DNA of 64,000 bases from Natronomonas pharaonis DSM 2160 (GTDB taxonomy: Archaea > Halobacteriota > Halobacteria > Halobacteriales > Haloarculaceae), in NCBI RefSeq assembly GCF_000026045.1, contig NC_007426.1:434001-498000 (forward strand), given 5' to 3'. A model generated the notes under the pieces. The model was not told the DNA's origin and did not search any database. It was given only the letters and a program-made list of their open reading frames with translations. This document shows, in pieces, positions 8,156 through 17,103 of the stretch. How positions within the stretch are numbered: position 1 is the stretch's first letter; the number at the start of each line of letters is the position of its first letter. Made by a program: the position numbers and the translations under genes.

Positions 8156-9259
8156 CTACAGGTCGGCGACGTCCTCGATTGCGTCTGTCAATTCCTTGAT
8201 ACTCTCGACGGTATGTTCTCCCATGTGGCCGATGCGGAACGTCTCTTCGCCGATATCGCCGTAGCCGCTCGAAAAGACCATGTCGTACTCCTCCGAGACG
8301 GCCTCGACCGTCTCGGCGACGTTGATGTTACGGGTGTTCTCGACACAGGTGACCGTCTGGGACTCATACCCCTCCTCAGGGAAGACACCGAAGTGCTCGC
8401 GGGCCCACTCACGGGTGTACTCGGCCATCTCTTGGTGGCGCTCGTCGCGGGCGCCGTGTCCTTCATCGAGCATGTGTTTCATTTGCTTGCGGTATGCGAG
8501 CATAATCGGAATCGCCGGTGTCGAGTGGGTCTGTCCCTTCCGGTCGTAGTAGTCGAGACACCGCTGGAAGCCGCCGTACCACGAGGCCGATTCCGATTCG
8601 AGTTCGCGTTCGTAGGCTGCATCGGAGACGGCACAGACCGCAAGCCCCGGCGGCATCGCGAACGCCTTCTGTGTCGAGGTGAAGATGGCGTCGATGCCGT
8701 GTTCTTCGATGTCGATAAAGTCGCCGCCGAGACAGGAGATGGCGTCGACGATGAAGTAGGTATCGGGGTACTCAGCGACGACGTCGCCGATCTCCTCGAT
8801 GGGGTTGCGAACTCCTGTGGAGGTTTCGTTCATCACCGCCCCGACCGCGTCGTAGTCGCCGGTTTCGAGGGCGTCACGGATATCGTCCGGCTTTGCGGCC
8901 TTCCCCCACTCGTACTCGATGCGGTCGACATCCTTGCCGAGCCGCTCGGCCACGTTCGCTTGCCGTTCGCTGAACGCGCCGGAGGTCGGCACGAGCATGT
9001 TGTCCTCGACGAGGTTGAGCGTCGTCGACTCCCAAAACTCCGTTCCAGAGGCGGTGAGGATGATAACGTCGTTGTCCGTACCGAGGAACTCCTTTGTGTC
9101 CTCGACGATGGTCGTATAGAGGTCCGTCATCCGGTCCATGCGGTGGCCGAACATCGGCTCGCACATCGCCTTGATGACGTCATCGCGCACTTCGGTCGGG
9201 CCGGGGAGATACAGCGTCTTCTCGGGGTAGTCGTCTCTGTATTCTTGTTTCTTGCTCAC
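8156..9259 (-). CDS. Class V aminotransferase (alanine-glyoxylate / serine-pyruvate type)
   Basis: A 367-residue PLP enzyme of the alanine-glyoxylate/serine-pyruvate aminotransferase group. It starts near LYLPGPTEVRDDV and has the substrate/PLP region ASGTEFWESTTLN. IVDAISCLGGDF is the PLP Asp strand, and FTSTQKAFAMPPG carries the Schiff-base lysine. The product could transaminate glyoxylate, serine or a related amino donor; specificity is not readable. Start codons are GTG: 9259 (MSKKQEYRDDYP) is chosen, with an in-frame GTG at 9268 as alternative. Confidence 0.88.
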   Translation of the reverse strand: MSKKQEYRDDYPEKTLYLPGPTEVRDDVIKAMCEPMFGHRMDRMTDLYTTIVEDTKEFLGTDNDVIILTASGTEFWESTTLNLVEDNMLVPTSGAFSERQANVAERLGKDVDRIEYEWGKAAKPDDIRDALETGDYDAVGAVMNETSTGVRNPIEEIGDVVAEYPDTYFIVDAISCLGGDFIDIEEHGIDAIFTSTQKAFAMPPGLAVCAVSDAAYERELESESASWYGGFQRCLDYYDRKGQTHSTPAIPIMLAYRKQMKHMLDEGHGARDERHQEMAEYTREWAREHFGVFPEEGYESQTVTCVENTRNINVAETVEAVSEEYDMVFSSGYGDIGEETFRIGHMGEHTVESIKELTDAIEDVADL

Positions 9260-9375
9260 GGAAACCACCTCGTAATACCGAACACCTGACGGCGGGAACG
9301 CATGGTAGTTTTGGTACGCCGCCGAGGCCCGCCGCTATGGCTCCGACACCGTGTCACGCCTGACTGCGGTATTCG

Positions 9376-9648
9376 CTACGCTGCGGCGCCGGTGTTGTGG
9401 CCGGGAATCGAACCCCCAGCGACGAGATAGAGGCCGACACCGAGCAGGACGACGAGGACCGCCGCGACCGGTGCGGGCAGACCGCCGAGCAGCGCCATCC
9501 CGGTCAAATAGAACGCCAGATACGGCGTGGCGAGCAGCCCGCCAAAGACGACGACAGCGCGGAAAAGCGGCCTAGTGTCGCTGGCGAGATACACGGCGAT
9601 GCCACAGGCAGCCGCGATGGCTGCAAACGCGAGAAGGGCAGTAACCAT
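9376..9648 (-). CDS. Small membrane protein (90 aa)
   Basis: Ninety residues with about three hydrophobic segments (near 3-20, 30-50 and 58-78) separated by short polar turns, and a C-terminal tail NTGAAA. It is translated in the same direction as the MFS gene just upstream, 39 bases away, so the two may be co-transcribed. No family is recognised. The ATG at 9648 and hydrophobic periodicity support a real gene. Confidence 0.6.
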   Translation of the reverse strand: MVTALLAFAAIAAACGIAVYLASDTRPLFRAVVVFGGLLATPYLAFYLTGMALLGGLPAPVAAVLVVLLGVGLYLVAGGSIPGHNTGAAA

Positions 9649-9687
9649 ACCGATGATTGCGACCCTTGTATGTTAAAATTTTTGACG

Positions 9688-10878
9688 TTACTCAGGACTG
9701 CCGAACGTCGCCGTCGGGTCCGACACGGTCCGTACAAGCACTGGGAGCGCGAGCACGGCAATGACGATCTCCAGTCCGCCGGCGACGAGAAACGCGGCGA
9801 AGTAATCGAATCGAGTCGCCAGCGCACCGCCGACGATGATGCCACCGAGAAATCCGAGGCTACCGAAGATGTTGAACCCACCCATCGCCGCCCCGCGTTC
9901 GTCCGGTGCGGCGATATCAGTAACAAGCGCCATCGTCGCGGGTGCGACCAACGCCCCAAGCACGCCGACGGCGACCATTCCGACCGCCGCCAGCGCCGCC
10001 GTCGGCGCGAGTCCGACACCGAGAATAGCGAGCCCGAACCCCGCGGACCCAACGACGATCGGGACGACCCGTCCGATACGGTCAGAGAGCGTTCCGAGCG
10101 GGTACTGCAGCAGCGCGAACGGCGCGAAAAAGCAGGCGAGCAACAGCCCGATTTCGGACGGCGACAGATCGAAAGCGTCCCGGAAATAGAACGTCCCGAT
10201 GAGACCGAAAAAGCCGGCGGCGAACCGGTCGGCGAAGCCGAACGCGAAGGGGACAAACAGCGTCGGCCGCCGCCGCACGCAGTCGACGGCGTCCCGGAGC
10301 GACCGGCCTCCGTCCGGCGCTCTATCCGGGATGGTCGCAACCACGGCGGCGACACCGACCAGCAGCACCGCCGAGGCGACAATCGGAGCGAGCGTCCCCA
10401 ACTCGTACAGCTGTCCCCCAACAGGTGCACCTAGGGCCGCCCCCGCTCCGATGGCGATGCCGGCCGCACCCATATTTCGCCCGTGCCCGCCGTCGAGGTC
10501 CATCAGCATCGTAATCGAAAGCGAAAACGCACCGATGGTGAATGCACCTTCGACAAACCGGACGACAAGCGCCGTCCGGAAGTCGCCGATGCCGGCGACG
10601 ACGATGCCGACGAGCACGAGATAGGCGGCCGCGCCGCCCGCCGCCCCGAGGACAATGAACGGCGTCCGCCGACCGGCGCGGTCGGAGAGTGCCCCCCAGA
10701 CCGCCGAGAACAGCACAAATGCGAGGAGCTGAACCCCGAGAAACGCTGTTCCGGCATCGACTGTCGGCTCACCGCCGAGGACATCAACGAGCCGGTCAAC
10801 GCCCGGATACACCAGCAGTTGGGTAAAGAGCACCGCGAAGACAACTGCGGCCAGCCGAACACGTTCGGAGCGGCTCAC
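9688..10878 (-). CDS. Major facilitator superfamily transporter
   Basis: About 396 residues with 12 predicted membrane segments. The MFS loop 2-3 signature WGALSDRAGRRTPF is near residue 60. A second copy, LGTLSDRIGRVVPI, sits in the C-terminal half, as expected from the internal duplication. It probably exports or imports a small solute; the substrate is unknown. The frame is open to a TTG at 10917, but the GTG at 10878 is preferred because an AT-rich TATA-like element (about 10900-10907) sits about 25 bases before it. Divergent from the MBL gene. Confidence 0.85.
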   Translation of the reverse strand: MSRSERVRLAAVVFAVLFTQLLVYPGVDRLVDVLGGEPTVDAGTAFLGVQLLAFVLFSAVWGALSDRAGRRTPFIVLGAAGGAAAYLVLVGIVVAGIGDFRTALVVRFVEGAFTIGAFSLSITMLMDLDGGHGRNMGAAGIAIGAGAALGAPVGGQLYELGTLAPIVASAVLLVGVAAVVATIPDRAPDGGRSLRDAVDCVRRRPTLFVPFAFGFADRFAAGFFGLIGTFYFRDAFDLSPSEIGLLLACFFAPFALLQYPLGTLSDRIGRVVPIVVGSAGFGLAILGVGLAPTAALAAVGMVAVGVLGALVAPATMALVTDIAAPDERGAAMGGFNIFGSLGFLGGIIVGGALATRFDYFAAFLVAGGLEIVIAVLALPVLVRTVSDPTATFGSPE

Positions 10879-10964
10879 GAGCGGGGCTACGGCGTCCGGA
10901 TATTTGTACTCCCGCAACTATCGACGCCGCAACCTTCAGGGCCGCTGCGGTCGATGAGCGCCCC

Positions 10965-11849
10965 ATGGTCACAGTTACCGTTCTCGGCAGCGGTGGTAAC
11001 TTCCCGCTTCCGACCCCGACCTGTGAGTGCCGACTCTGTGTCGAGGCCAGAAGCGAGGGGATTCCATACGCTCGACACGGCAACAACCTCTACATTGAGG
11101 ACCTGTCGGCGGTCGTGGATGCCCCCGAGTTCGTCTTCGAGAACCTCAACCGGGCTGGCGTCGACGAGTTCTCGTATCTGTTCTTGACGCACTGGCACCC
11201 AGACCACACTGCCGGCCTCCGGGTCGTTCAGTCCCGCCCTGACGCCAGCTTGTTCGATGACTCCGACCGCGGCATCATCGATACCGCGCGGTCGGACGTG
11301 CCGACGCTCGTGACCACCGAGCGCGTCTTCGAGCGGACCTGCGAACTCTACGACGGCCTGCGACACTTCTCGGAGATGGGGTACGTCGAGACGCACTTCT
11401 TGGACGACGACCCTCTCGTTGTCGATGGGATTCGTGTCGAGGCCATTCCGTACTCACTGTCCGGGAACAGCGATATGGACGCGACGGCGTTCGTCCTCTT
11501 TGACGGGGACACGACGGTTGTTTTAGCTCCCGACGACGCTCGATATCTCGACGAGGCCGCACTGCCGGACGATATCGACCTCGCGGTCTTCGAGTGTGGC
11601 TACTTCGAGCAAACGCCCGATGGAACGCCCATCTTAGCCGACGCTGACGCTGCTGTCTTCGACGACGAACTCACTCATGGGGAAGTACTCGCCCGCATCG
11701 ACCGGCTCGCTCCGGAGCGAACGCTGCTGACTGAAATCGAGCACATCTACGCTCGGAGCCACGACCAGCTGCAGGCGCTCGCCAACGGCTACGACGGCAT
11801 CGAGTTCGCCTACGACGGGGCGACTGTCGACGCCAGCGACGGGTTTTAA
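10965..11849 (+). CDS. MBL-fold metallohydrolase (PhnP-like)
   Basis: A 294-residue metallo-beta-lactamase fold protein. The metal motif HWHPDHTAG (near residues 75-83) is clear. The N-terminal VTVLGSGGNFPLPTPTCECR resembles the PhnP/arsenite-or-phosphodiester branch with a CxC...C metal-binding insertion (CECRLCVEA). It likely hydrolyses a phosphodiester or related ester in the cytoplasm. The SDR gene follows after 26 bases on the same strand, so the pair may be an operon. Confidence 0.82.
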   Translation: MVTVTVLGSGGNFPLPTPTCECRLCVEARSEGIPYARHGNNLYIEDLSAVVDAPEFVFENLNRAGVDEFSYLFLTHWHPDHTAGLRVVQSRPDASLFDDSDRGIIDTARSDVPTLVTTERVFERTCELYDGLRHFSEMGYVETHFLDDDPLVVDGIRVEAIPYSLSGNSDMDATAFVLFDGDTTVVLAPDDARYLDEAALPDDIDLAVFECGYFEQTPDGTPILADADAAVFDDELTHGEVLARIDRLAPERTLLTEIEHIYARSHDQLQALANGYDGIEFAYDGATVDASDGF

Positions 11850-11875
11850 CCGGCCACGGCTCGACCCCGTTTGGT

Positions 11876-12577
11876 ATGCCAACTGCCGTCATCGTCGGTG
11901 CCTCGTCGGGCATCGGACGGGCGCTGGCCGAAGAGCTGGCCGACGACTACGAACTCGGACTTGCCGCCCGACGCCTCGACGAACTCAGGGCGGTTGGGGA
12001 ATCAATCGGCGGTGCACATGTCGCGGCTATCGATGTCACCGAACCGAACGCCCGCGAGCGCTTCGATGCGCTGGCCGACTCGCTGGATGGGGTCGATGTC
12101 GTCGTCATCTCGGCCGGTATCGCACGGTATAACGATGCGCTTGAGTGGGACCCCGAGCGGGAGACAGTTGCGGTCAACGCTGCGGGCTTTACCGCCATCG
12201 CGACGGCCGCAATCGACCATTTCGAAGCGACTGGCGGGGGCCAACTCGTCGGCATCTCTTCGGTCGCTGCCGAGGTCGGCAGTCCGACACTACCCGCCTA
12301 CAGCGCTTCTAAGGCCTACGTCTCGCGGTATCTGGAGGGGCTCCGATACCGGGCCGGCGAGGACATCGCCGTCACCGATGTCCGACCGGGGTTTGTCGAT
12401 ACTGACATGTCGCCGGATGCCGACCGCTTCTGGGAGTGCTCGCCGGAGACGGCCGCCGCCGGCATCGCCCGCGCCATCGAACGCGAGCCAGCGGTCGCGT
12501 ACGTCCCCCGCCGCTGGTGGCTCGTCTCGAAGCTTCTCGGTGTCCTCCCCGACCGGCTGCGTGCCGAGGCGATGTAG
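11876..12577 (+). CDS. Short-chain dehydrogenase/reductase
   Basis: A 233-residue SDR oxidoreductase using NAD(P). The cofactor loop is VGASSGIG (near 6-13), and the NNAG equivalent is ISAGIARYND. The catalytic residues appear as the Ser of GISSVAAEV and the YSASKAY Tyr/Lys pair. The C-terminal segment RRWWLVSKLLGVLPDRL is hydrophobic and may touch the membrane or substrate. It follows the MBL gene on the same strand. Substrate unknown. Confidence 0.9.
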   Translation: MPTAVIVGASSGIGRALAEELADDYELGLAARRLDELRAVGESIGGAHVAAIDVTEPNARERFDALADSLDGVDVVVISAGIARYNDALEWDPERETVAVNAAGFTAIATAAIDHFEATGGGQLVGISSVAAEVGSPTLPAYSASKAYVSRYLEGLRYRAGEDIAVTDVRPGFVDTDMSPDADRFWECSPETAAAGIARAIEREPAVAYVPRRWWLVSKLLGVLPDRLRAEAM

Positions 12578-12638
12578 CTCGGTTCGGCGTCCCGAAACGC
12601 TCCGGGGGTATTTCCCTGCTGCATCCCTTTCGGTGGGT

Positions 12639-13022
12639 ATGCGCCGCCGGACGTTCCTGTCGACTGTCGCCGCCGGGACCATCGCCGCCAGCGCCGGCTG
12701 TTCGAGTGAGGAACTCGGTCTCGGACTCGATTTGGACAGCCCCACAGGTGTCATCGAGGCGTTTCTCGACGCTGTTGACGACGAGGAGGAGCCGGCCGAC
12801 CAGTACGTCCACCCCGACACAGACTTCGAGGTTGACGACAGCCGAGCCGCCGATGCCGTCGCCGACACTGCTGTCACTGAGACCATCGAACCGGTCGAAC
12901 AGGACGACGACGTCTCCGTCGTGGCCGTCGAGTTCCTCGGTGACCACCACGAGGACGTACAGTTCGAACTGCGCCGGGACGGCAACGCGTGGCGGCTGTG
13001 GGACGAGACGACGGTTGAGTAG
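12639..13022 (+). CDS. Tat-secreted lipoprotein, unknown function
   Basis: 127 residues. The N-terminus MRRRTFLSTVAAGTIAASAGC has a twin-arginine type start and a lipobox cysteine at about 21, so the mature protein is probably lipid-anchored outside the membrane. The rest is acidic and resembles the small NTF2-like/DUF-type haloarchaeal lipoproteins (SPTGVIEAFLDAVDDEE). The start was placed at the ATG at 12639; the same frame runs far upstream over the SDR gene, which is a shadow. Confidence 0.8.
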   Translation: MRRRTFLSTVAAGTIAASAGCSSEELGLGLDLDSPTGVIEAFLDAVDDEEEPADQYVHPDTDFEVDDSRAADAVADTAVTETIEPVEQDDDVSVVAVEFLGDHHEDVQFELRRDGNAWRLWDETTVE

Positions 13023-13024
13023 GT

Positions 13025-13515
13025 CTATGTCAGCTTCTTCTGTAGCTTAATGCTCGGAACATATGGGTCCTCAGGCGCTCCGGCGTCGATTTTGTGTTCT
13101 CTCTCAAATCCGAGCGCCTCGTAGAACCCGACGGCGTTCAGTGATGCGAGGACGGTGAGCCGTTCTACGCCTTCTCTTCGGGCGATGCCTTCGAGCTTCT
13201 CAACGAGTGCCCGACCGATCCCCCTTCCAGTATTATCAGGGTCGACAAACGTTGCTGCCAGTGTTTTTCACTGACATGAACACTCCCCCAACCAACGACA
13301 GCCCCGTCTTCTTCAGCAACAATGGGGTGGCATGCATTGTCGGTGAACTCAGCATCGGGAATTATATCAGCCCCAGGGTCCGGCGGAGCCAAGCAGTTGA
13401 GCTGTTCTTCGGTGTACACATCGCGCCCATTCTGCCGAAGCGATGTCGACTGGATGCGAGCCATCTCGGCAGCGTCCGCAGCTGACGCCTCCCGAAGTGT
13501 CACCATTGCAGGCAT
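13025..13515 (-). pseudogene. GNAT acetyltransferase broken by one frameshift
   Basis: On the minus strand the frame from 13515 (MPAMVTLREASAADAAEMAR) encodes the N-terminal half of a GNAT acetyltransferase up to GWGSVHVSEK. At a run of five A (five T at 13264-13268 on the plus strand) the reading jumps. The other frame continues AATFVDPDNTGRGIGRALVE, the acetyl-CoA loop, through LNAVGFYEALGFERE to a stop at 13025. One extra A in the run would restore a protein of about 163 residues. This is a genuine mutation, a sequencing slip or programmed slippage; I cannot tell which. Confidence 0.85.
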
Positions 13516-13638
13516 CTAACACCCGCTGTCAAAATCAAATTTCGGGCGTATATTTTCTGCTGCGACGTCGCTGACGGCCACCGCAGGTGTTACGACGAAA
13601 CGAATCGTCGGTATGGTTGACTGACGCGGCCAGCACCC

Positions 13639-15399
13639 TCAACCGTCGCCCCAGACATCCGACAGCGGGTGGTCGTCCATCCCGTTTTCACCCGTTGACT
13701 GGCCCGTCTGCGACCGGCGCGTCCGCGACCGGCTGTCGGCATCGCCGAGCGCCGCTTCAGGGTCGAACGACGGCAGGTCGGGCTTCGACATCCGGTCGAC
13801 CTGCTCGGCAAACCACGACGGCATCGCGCCGCGCGCACGCTCGAAAAGGTCCAAAAGCGACGTGTCGGCCAGATACGTCGCGCCGTAATCGTCCGGCGAC
13901 CGGACGACTCGACCGCAGGCCTGAATCACCGTTCGGAGCGCGGTTCGGTAGTACCAGTTCCACTGGCCGTCTTCGAGCCGCCGTGCGACCCGTGAATCGT
14001 TGGTGTTCGGGTAGGGTGCCTTACAGAGCACCTGCCAGCGACAGTAGTCGCCGTTGAGGTCCAGCGCCTCCTCCATCTTCACCGAGATGAACACGTCCGG
14101 GTCGTCGCTTCGCTTCCAGCCCGCGAGCGCCGCATCCCGGTTGTCCCGGTCGTGGCCGCGGACTCGCCCGCCGACGCCGAACTCGGAGAGCAGTTCGCGA
14201 AGCTGGTCGGCGATGGCATACGAGTGGGCGTGAATCAGTCCCTTCTCGTCGCCGTGGGCTGCCATCAGTCGGACGACGGTCCGGGCGAGCTTCGGGAGCG
14301 TCTCCTCGCGGTGCTCGTAGGTCATTTTCCCCTGTGTCACATCGTAGAGCGGCCGGTTTTCGACCGGGAAGGTGTGCGGCACGTCGACGAGCGCGACAGT
14401 GTCGGGATTGAGGCCGGCTCCTCGGCAGAACGCCTCCTTGTCCAGTATCGTCGCCGAAAGCAGCGCAAACCGGTTGCCGCGGTCCCAGACCGTGTGATGG
14501 AGGTATCGCGCAGGGTCGAGCGGCTTGACCGTGACGGCCCCGCCTCGCGGGTCCTTGCGGGTCCCGCGGTCCGACTGGTCTGCGACCCAGACGGTCGGGC
14601 TATCGTCGTCCTTGCGGTCGTCGAGAAACCACTGGAGGTCCCGACGGAGCTCGGCCAGTCGGTCCCGTTCGGCCGCTTCGTCCGGCGTCAGTTCAGCCCG
14701 CCCGCGAAGCTCCGTTTGCCGCCGTGAGCAGACATCCAGCAGTCGCTCGGCGTAGCCATCGACGTCCGCGATACCGTCGACATCGGGTGGCCGGCAGGCG
14801 TCCCAGACCGGCACCGTCGACGGCGACAGCTCGATTGTCGCGTACATCTCCGCCCATTCGGCGAGCCCGTGGGCCTCGTCGACGACGACGACATCGCGCT
14901 CGCCGAACACCTCGCTGCCGGCTGTCTGCATGAAATACGCCAGTGTCATCGCGGCGATCGGGTTCTCAGAGGCGGTTGCCCGGTCGGCGAAGTACGGACA
15001 CCGGTGTCTGACCGGACAGTCGAAGCCGCGCTCGCGGGCACACGGGGCCTGATTTACCGGCGTCGTTGTCTCTCCCGGGAGGATACAGGAGTAGTTTGGC
15101 TTCCCGCGAATGACACTCAGGTCGTCGAGTAGGTCGTCGCCGGCCACGTCATCGAGCTGTGACACCTGCGGCGTGGTGTAGTACGCCCCCGTCGCCAGCC
15201 CCGGCGGCCCCTCGCCGTCCTGTCGAGCACAGCCGGCGATAGCCCGCGCTAGCAGTGACTTGCCGCTGCCGGTCGGCGCACGAACCAAGACGACATCGTT
15301 GCCGGCCTCGAAGGCCGCCCGGATGTCGGCAAGCGCCTGCTGTTGTGCCCCCCGAAACGAGGGGGCTGGAAACTCCGCGACGATTCGCGATGGGTCCAC
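13639..15399 (-). CDS. XPD/DinG-type ATP-dependent DNA helicase
   Basis: A 586-residue superfamily 2 helicase of the Rad3/XPD/DinG group. Walker A is APTGSGKSLL (near 41-50) and the DEAH box is VVVDEAHGLAEW. Between them four cysteines (YSC..., APC..., FDC..., HRC) fit the iron-sulfur cluster domain. The C-terminal ATP-binding motif AVIQACGRVVRSPDD is clear. It unwinds DNA 5'-3', probably in repair. The C-terminal 50 residues are low-complexity. A second member of this group lies at 40315. Confidence 0.88.
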   Translation of the reverse strand: MDPSRIVAEFPAPSFRGAQQQALADIRAAFEAGNDVVLVRAPTGSGKSLLARAIAGCARQDGEGPPGLATGAYYTTPQVSQLDDVAGDDLLDDLSVIRGKPNYSCILPGETTTPVNQAPCARERGFDCPVRHRCPYFADRATASENPIAAMTLAYFMQTAGSEVFGERDVVVVDEAHGLAEWAEMYATIELSPSTVPVWDACRPPDVDGIADVDGYAERLLDVCSRRQTELRGRAELTPDEAAERDRLAELRRDLQWFLDDRKDDDSPTVWVADQSDRGTRKDPRGGAVTVKPLDPARYLHHTVWDRGNRFALLSATILDKEAFCRGAGLNPDTVALVDVPHTFPVENRPLYDVTQGKMTYEHREETLPKLARTVVRLMAAHGDEKGLIHAHSYAIADQLRELLSEFGVGGRVRGHDRDNRDAALAGWKRSDDPDVFISVKMEEALDLNGDYCRWQVLCKAPYPNTNDSRVARRLEDGQWNWYYRTALRTVIQACGRVVRSPDDYGATYLADTSLLDLFERARGAMPSWFAEQVDRMSKPDLPSFDPEAALGDADSRSRTRRSQTGQSTGENGMDDHPLSDVWGDG

Positions 15400-15468
15400 G
15401 GCGAACCGAACGGCGGCGACCGGCTAAAGCCCTCGCCTTCGGGGCCGCGCCGGGAGAAAAGCAGCGGG

Positions 15469-16446
15469 CTACGTCTCGTTGCCGCGTGCCAGCGCCGCTA
15501 ACAGCGCCTCAAGCTGAAGCTGCTCGCTTGCGCCGGCGGTGATGCGGTAGTCGGCCTCACCGATGCGCTCCATCAACTGTACTGCTTCCCGCTCCTCGAG
15601 GTCGAACTCCCACACCGAGCGGTGGAGTTGGTCGATAATGTCGCCGCCGGCGATGCCGACATCGGTCAGAAGCGTCTCCAGTTGCGAGCGGGCGGCGGTG
15701 AAATCGCCGTCCATCGCTTCGGTGACCATCTCGCGTATCTCTTCTGGCCGGGCCGTCGAGGTGATTGTGTAGACGGCCTCCTCGTCGACCGTACCGCCCA
15801 TGACCGCCGCGGCCTGCAGGCCGTTGATCGCCTTCCGCATGTCGCCGTCGGCCGCGTAAACGAGCGCGTCGACGCCGTCGTCGGTCAGTTCGATGCCCTC
15901 CGTGTCGGCGATGATGCGAATCTGCTCGTCGACGGCCGCGTCGCCGAGTGGCGAAAAGCGAAACACCGCACACCGCGACTGAATCGGGTCGATAATCTGG
16001 CTGGAGTAGTTACACGAGAGAATAAACCGGGTGTTGTCGGAGAACTGTTCCATCGTCCGGCGGAGCGCCGACTGAGCGTCGCTGGTGAGGGCGTCGGCCT
16101 CGTCAAGGAAGATAATCCGGTGGTCGTAGCCGCCGAAGGACGCTCGTGCAAAGCTCTTGATGCGGTCCCTGACGACATCGATACCGCGCTGGTCGGAGGC
16201 GTTTAGCTCAAGAAAGTTTTCCCGCCAGTCGTCGCCGTAGACTTCCTTTGCGATGGCTGTCGCCGCCGTCGTCTTGCCGACGCCGGCCGGTCCCGCAAAC
16301 AGCAGGTGGGGCAGGTCGTTTTGTGCGATATACTGTTTGAGCCGTTCGGTGATGCTTTCGTGGCCGACGATGTCGTCGAGCGTCTGCGGTCGGTACTTCT
16401 CTATCCATATCTCCCGGCCGCCGCCGTCGGCGTCGCCCTCGCTCAT
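15469..16446 (-). CDS. rfcS: Replication factor C small subunit
   Basis: A 325-residue AAA+ subunit of the clamp loader that opens and loads PCNA on DNA. Walker A is [12 protein letters not shown], Walker B is [10 protein letters not shown], and the SRC motif QSRCAVFRF provides the trans-acting arginine finger. The start is [19 protein letters not shown]. The ATG at 16446 ([10 protein letters not shown]) is preferred over longer in-frame options, which run into the promoter region. There is no intein. samp2 is divergent, 100 bases away. Confidence 0.96.
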   Translation of the reverse strand: MSEGDADGGGREIWIEKYRPQTLDDIVGHESITERLKQYIAQNDLPHLLFAGPAGVGKTTAATAIAKEVYGDDWRENFLELNASDQRGIDVVRDRIKSFARASFGGYDHRIIFLDEADALTSDAQSALRRTMEQFSDNTRFILSCNYSSQIIDPIQSRCAVFRFSPLGDAAVDEQIRIIADTEGIELTDDGVDALVYAADGDMRKAINGLQAAAVMGGTVDEEAVYTITSTARPEEIREMVTEAMDGDFTAARSQLETLLTDVGIAGGDIIDQLHRSVWEFDLEEREAVQLMERIGEADYRITAGASEQLQLEALLAALARGNET

Positions 16447-16546
16447 GTTCGGAGGGTGGCCCGCGTCGGGCATAAACCCCCCGAGACGGACGCTTCGCTC
16501 CGGCTGCGAACGGCACGCTGAAGCCGTCCGAGGACGTAGCTGTTGT

Positions 16547-16747
16547 ATGCGCGTCACTTGCGACATCGTCGGCGAGGACACTCGCGAACTCGATGTCGAC
16601 GAAGCGGCCACGTACGGCGACCTGCTTGAGGCCGTCGGCCTTTCCAGCCACGAAGCGTCCGTGCTCGTCGACGGGAGCCCGGTTCCCGAAGACCGCACGG
16701 TTGACAGCGACTCGGTCCGCATTCTCCGACTTATCAAAGGCGGATGA
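16547..16747 (+). CDS. samp2: Ubiquitin-like small archaeal modifier (SAMP2-like)
   Basis: 66 residues with a beta-grasp fold pattern, ending LRLIKGG. The di-glycine tail is what UbaA adenylates for protein conjugation and for sulfur transfer in tRNA thiolation. Length and C-terminus match Haloferax SAMP2. The lysine just before the GG matches the known self-conjugation site of SAMP2. The stop overlaps the ATG of the next gene (ATGA), which implies translational coupling. The rfc gene is divergent. Confidence 0.92.
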   Translation: MRVTCDIVGEDTRELDVDEAATYGDLLEAVGLSSHEASVLVDGSPVPEDRTVDSDSVRILRLIKGG

Positions 16748-17100
16748 CGACTGTCCGTTCGGCGACGCCGGGCGAGTATCCGGCTGTTCGGTCGATACTC
16801 AACGCAGCGATGCTTACGGTCCCGTCCGGACTGCTCGCCCGTGGGTCGGTGCTTGTCGCCTGCGACGACGACCGGATACTCGGCGGGCTCGTTCTCGTCG
16901 GCGACAGCATCGAGGCGGTTGCGGTCCGCCCCGGCCGGCGTGGTCAGGGACTTGGCACCGCCCTCATCGAGCGCGCTGCCGCTCGACGGCCGCGTCTCCG
17001 GGCCGGGTTCGACCCGTCGGTACGACCGTTCTACGACTCGCTTGGGTTCGATATCACCTGCGACGACGGCCGGTGTGAGGGCGTTCTGGACGCCGGTTGA
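16744..17100 (+). CDS. GNAT family N-acetyltransferase
   Basis: A 118-residue GCN5-related acetyltransferase. The acetyl-CoA motif [18 protein letters not shown] is central, and the C-terminal [10 protein letters not shown] matches motif B. It starts four bases inside the end of samp2, so the two are almost certainly co-translated. This suggests, but does not show, a link to the SAMP system. Substrate unknown. It is compact for the family, with a shortened N-terminus. Confidence 0.87.
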   Translation: MTTVRSATPGEYPAVRSILNAAMLTVPSGLLARGSVLVACDDDRILGGLVLVGDSIEAVAVRPGRRGQGLGTALIERAAARRPRLRAGFDPSVRPFYDSLGFDITCDDGRCEGVLDAG

Positions 17101-17103
17101 CCC

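Noticed and set aside
4102-16446. Possible inteins in RadA or replication factor C
   Set aside because: Both proteins have normal length and uninterrupted Walker motifs.
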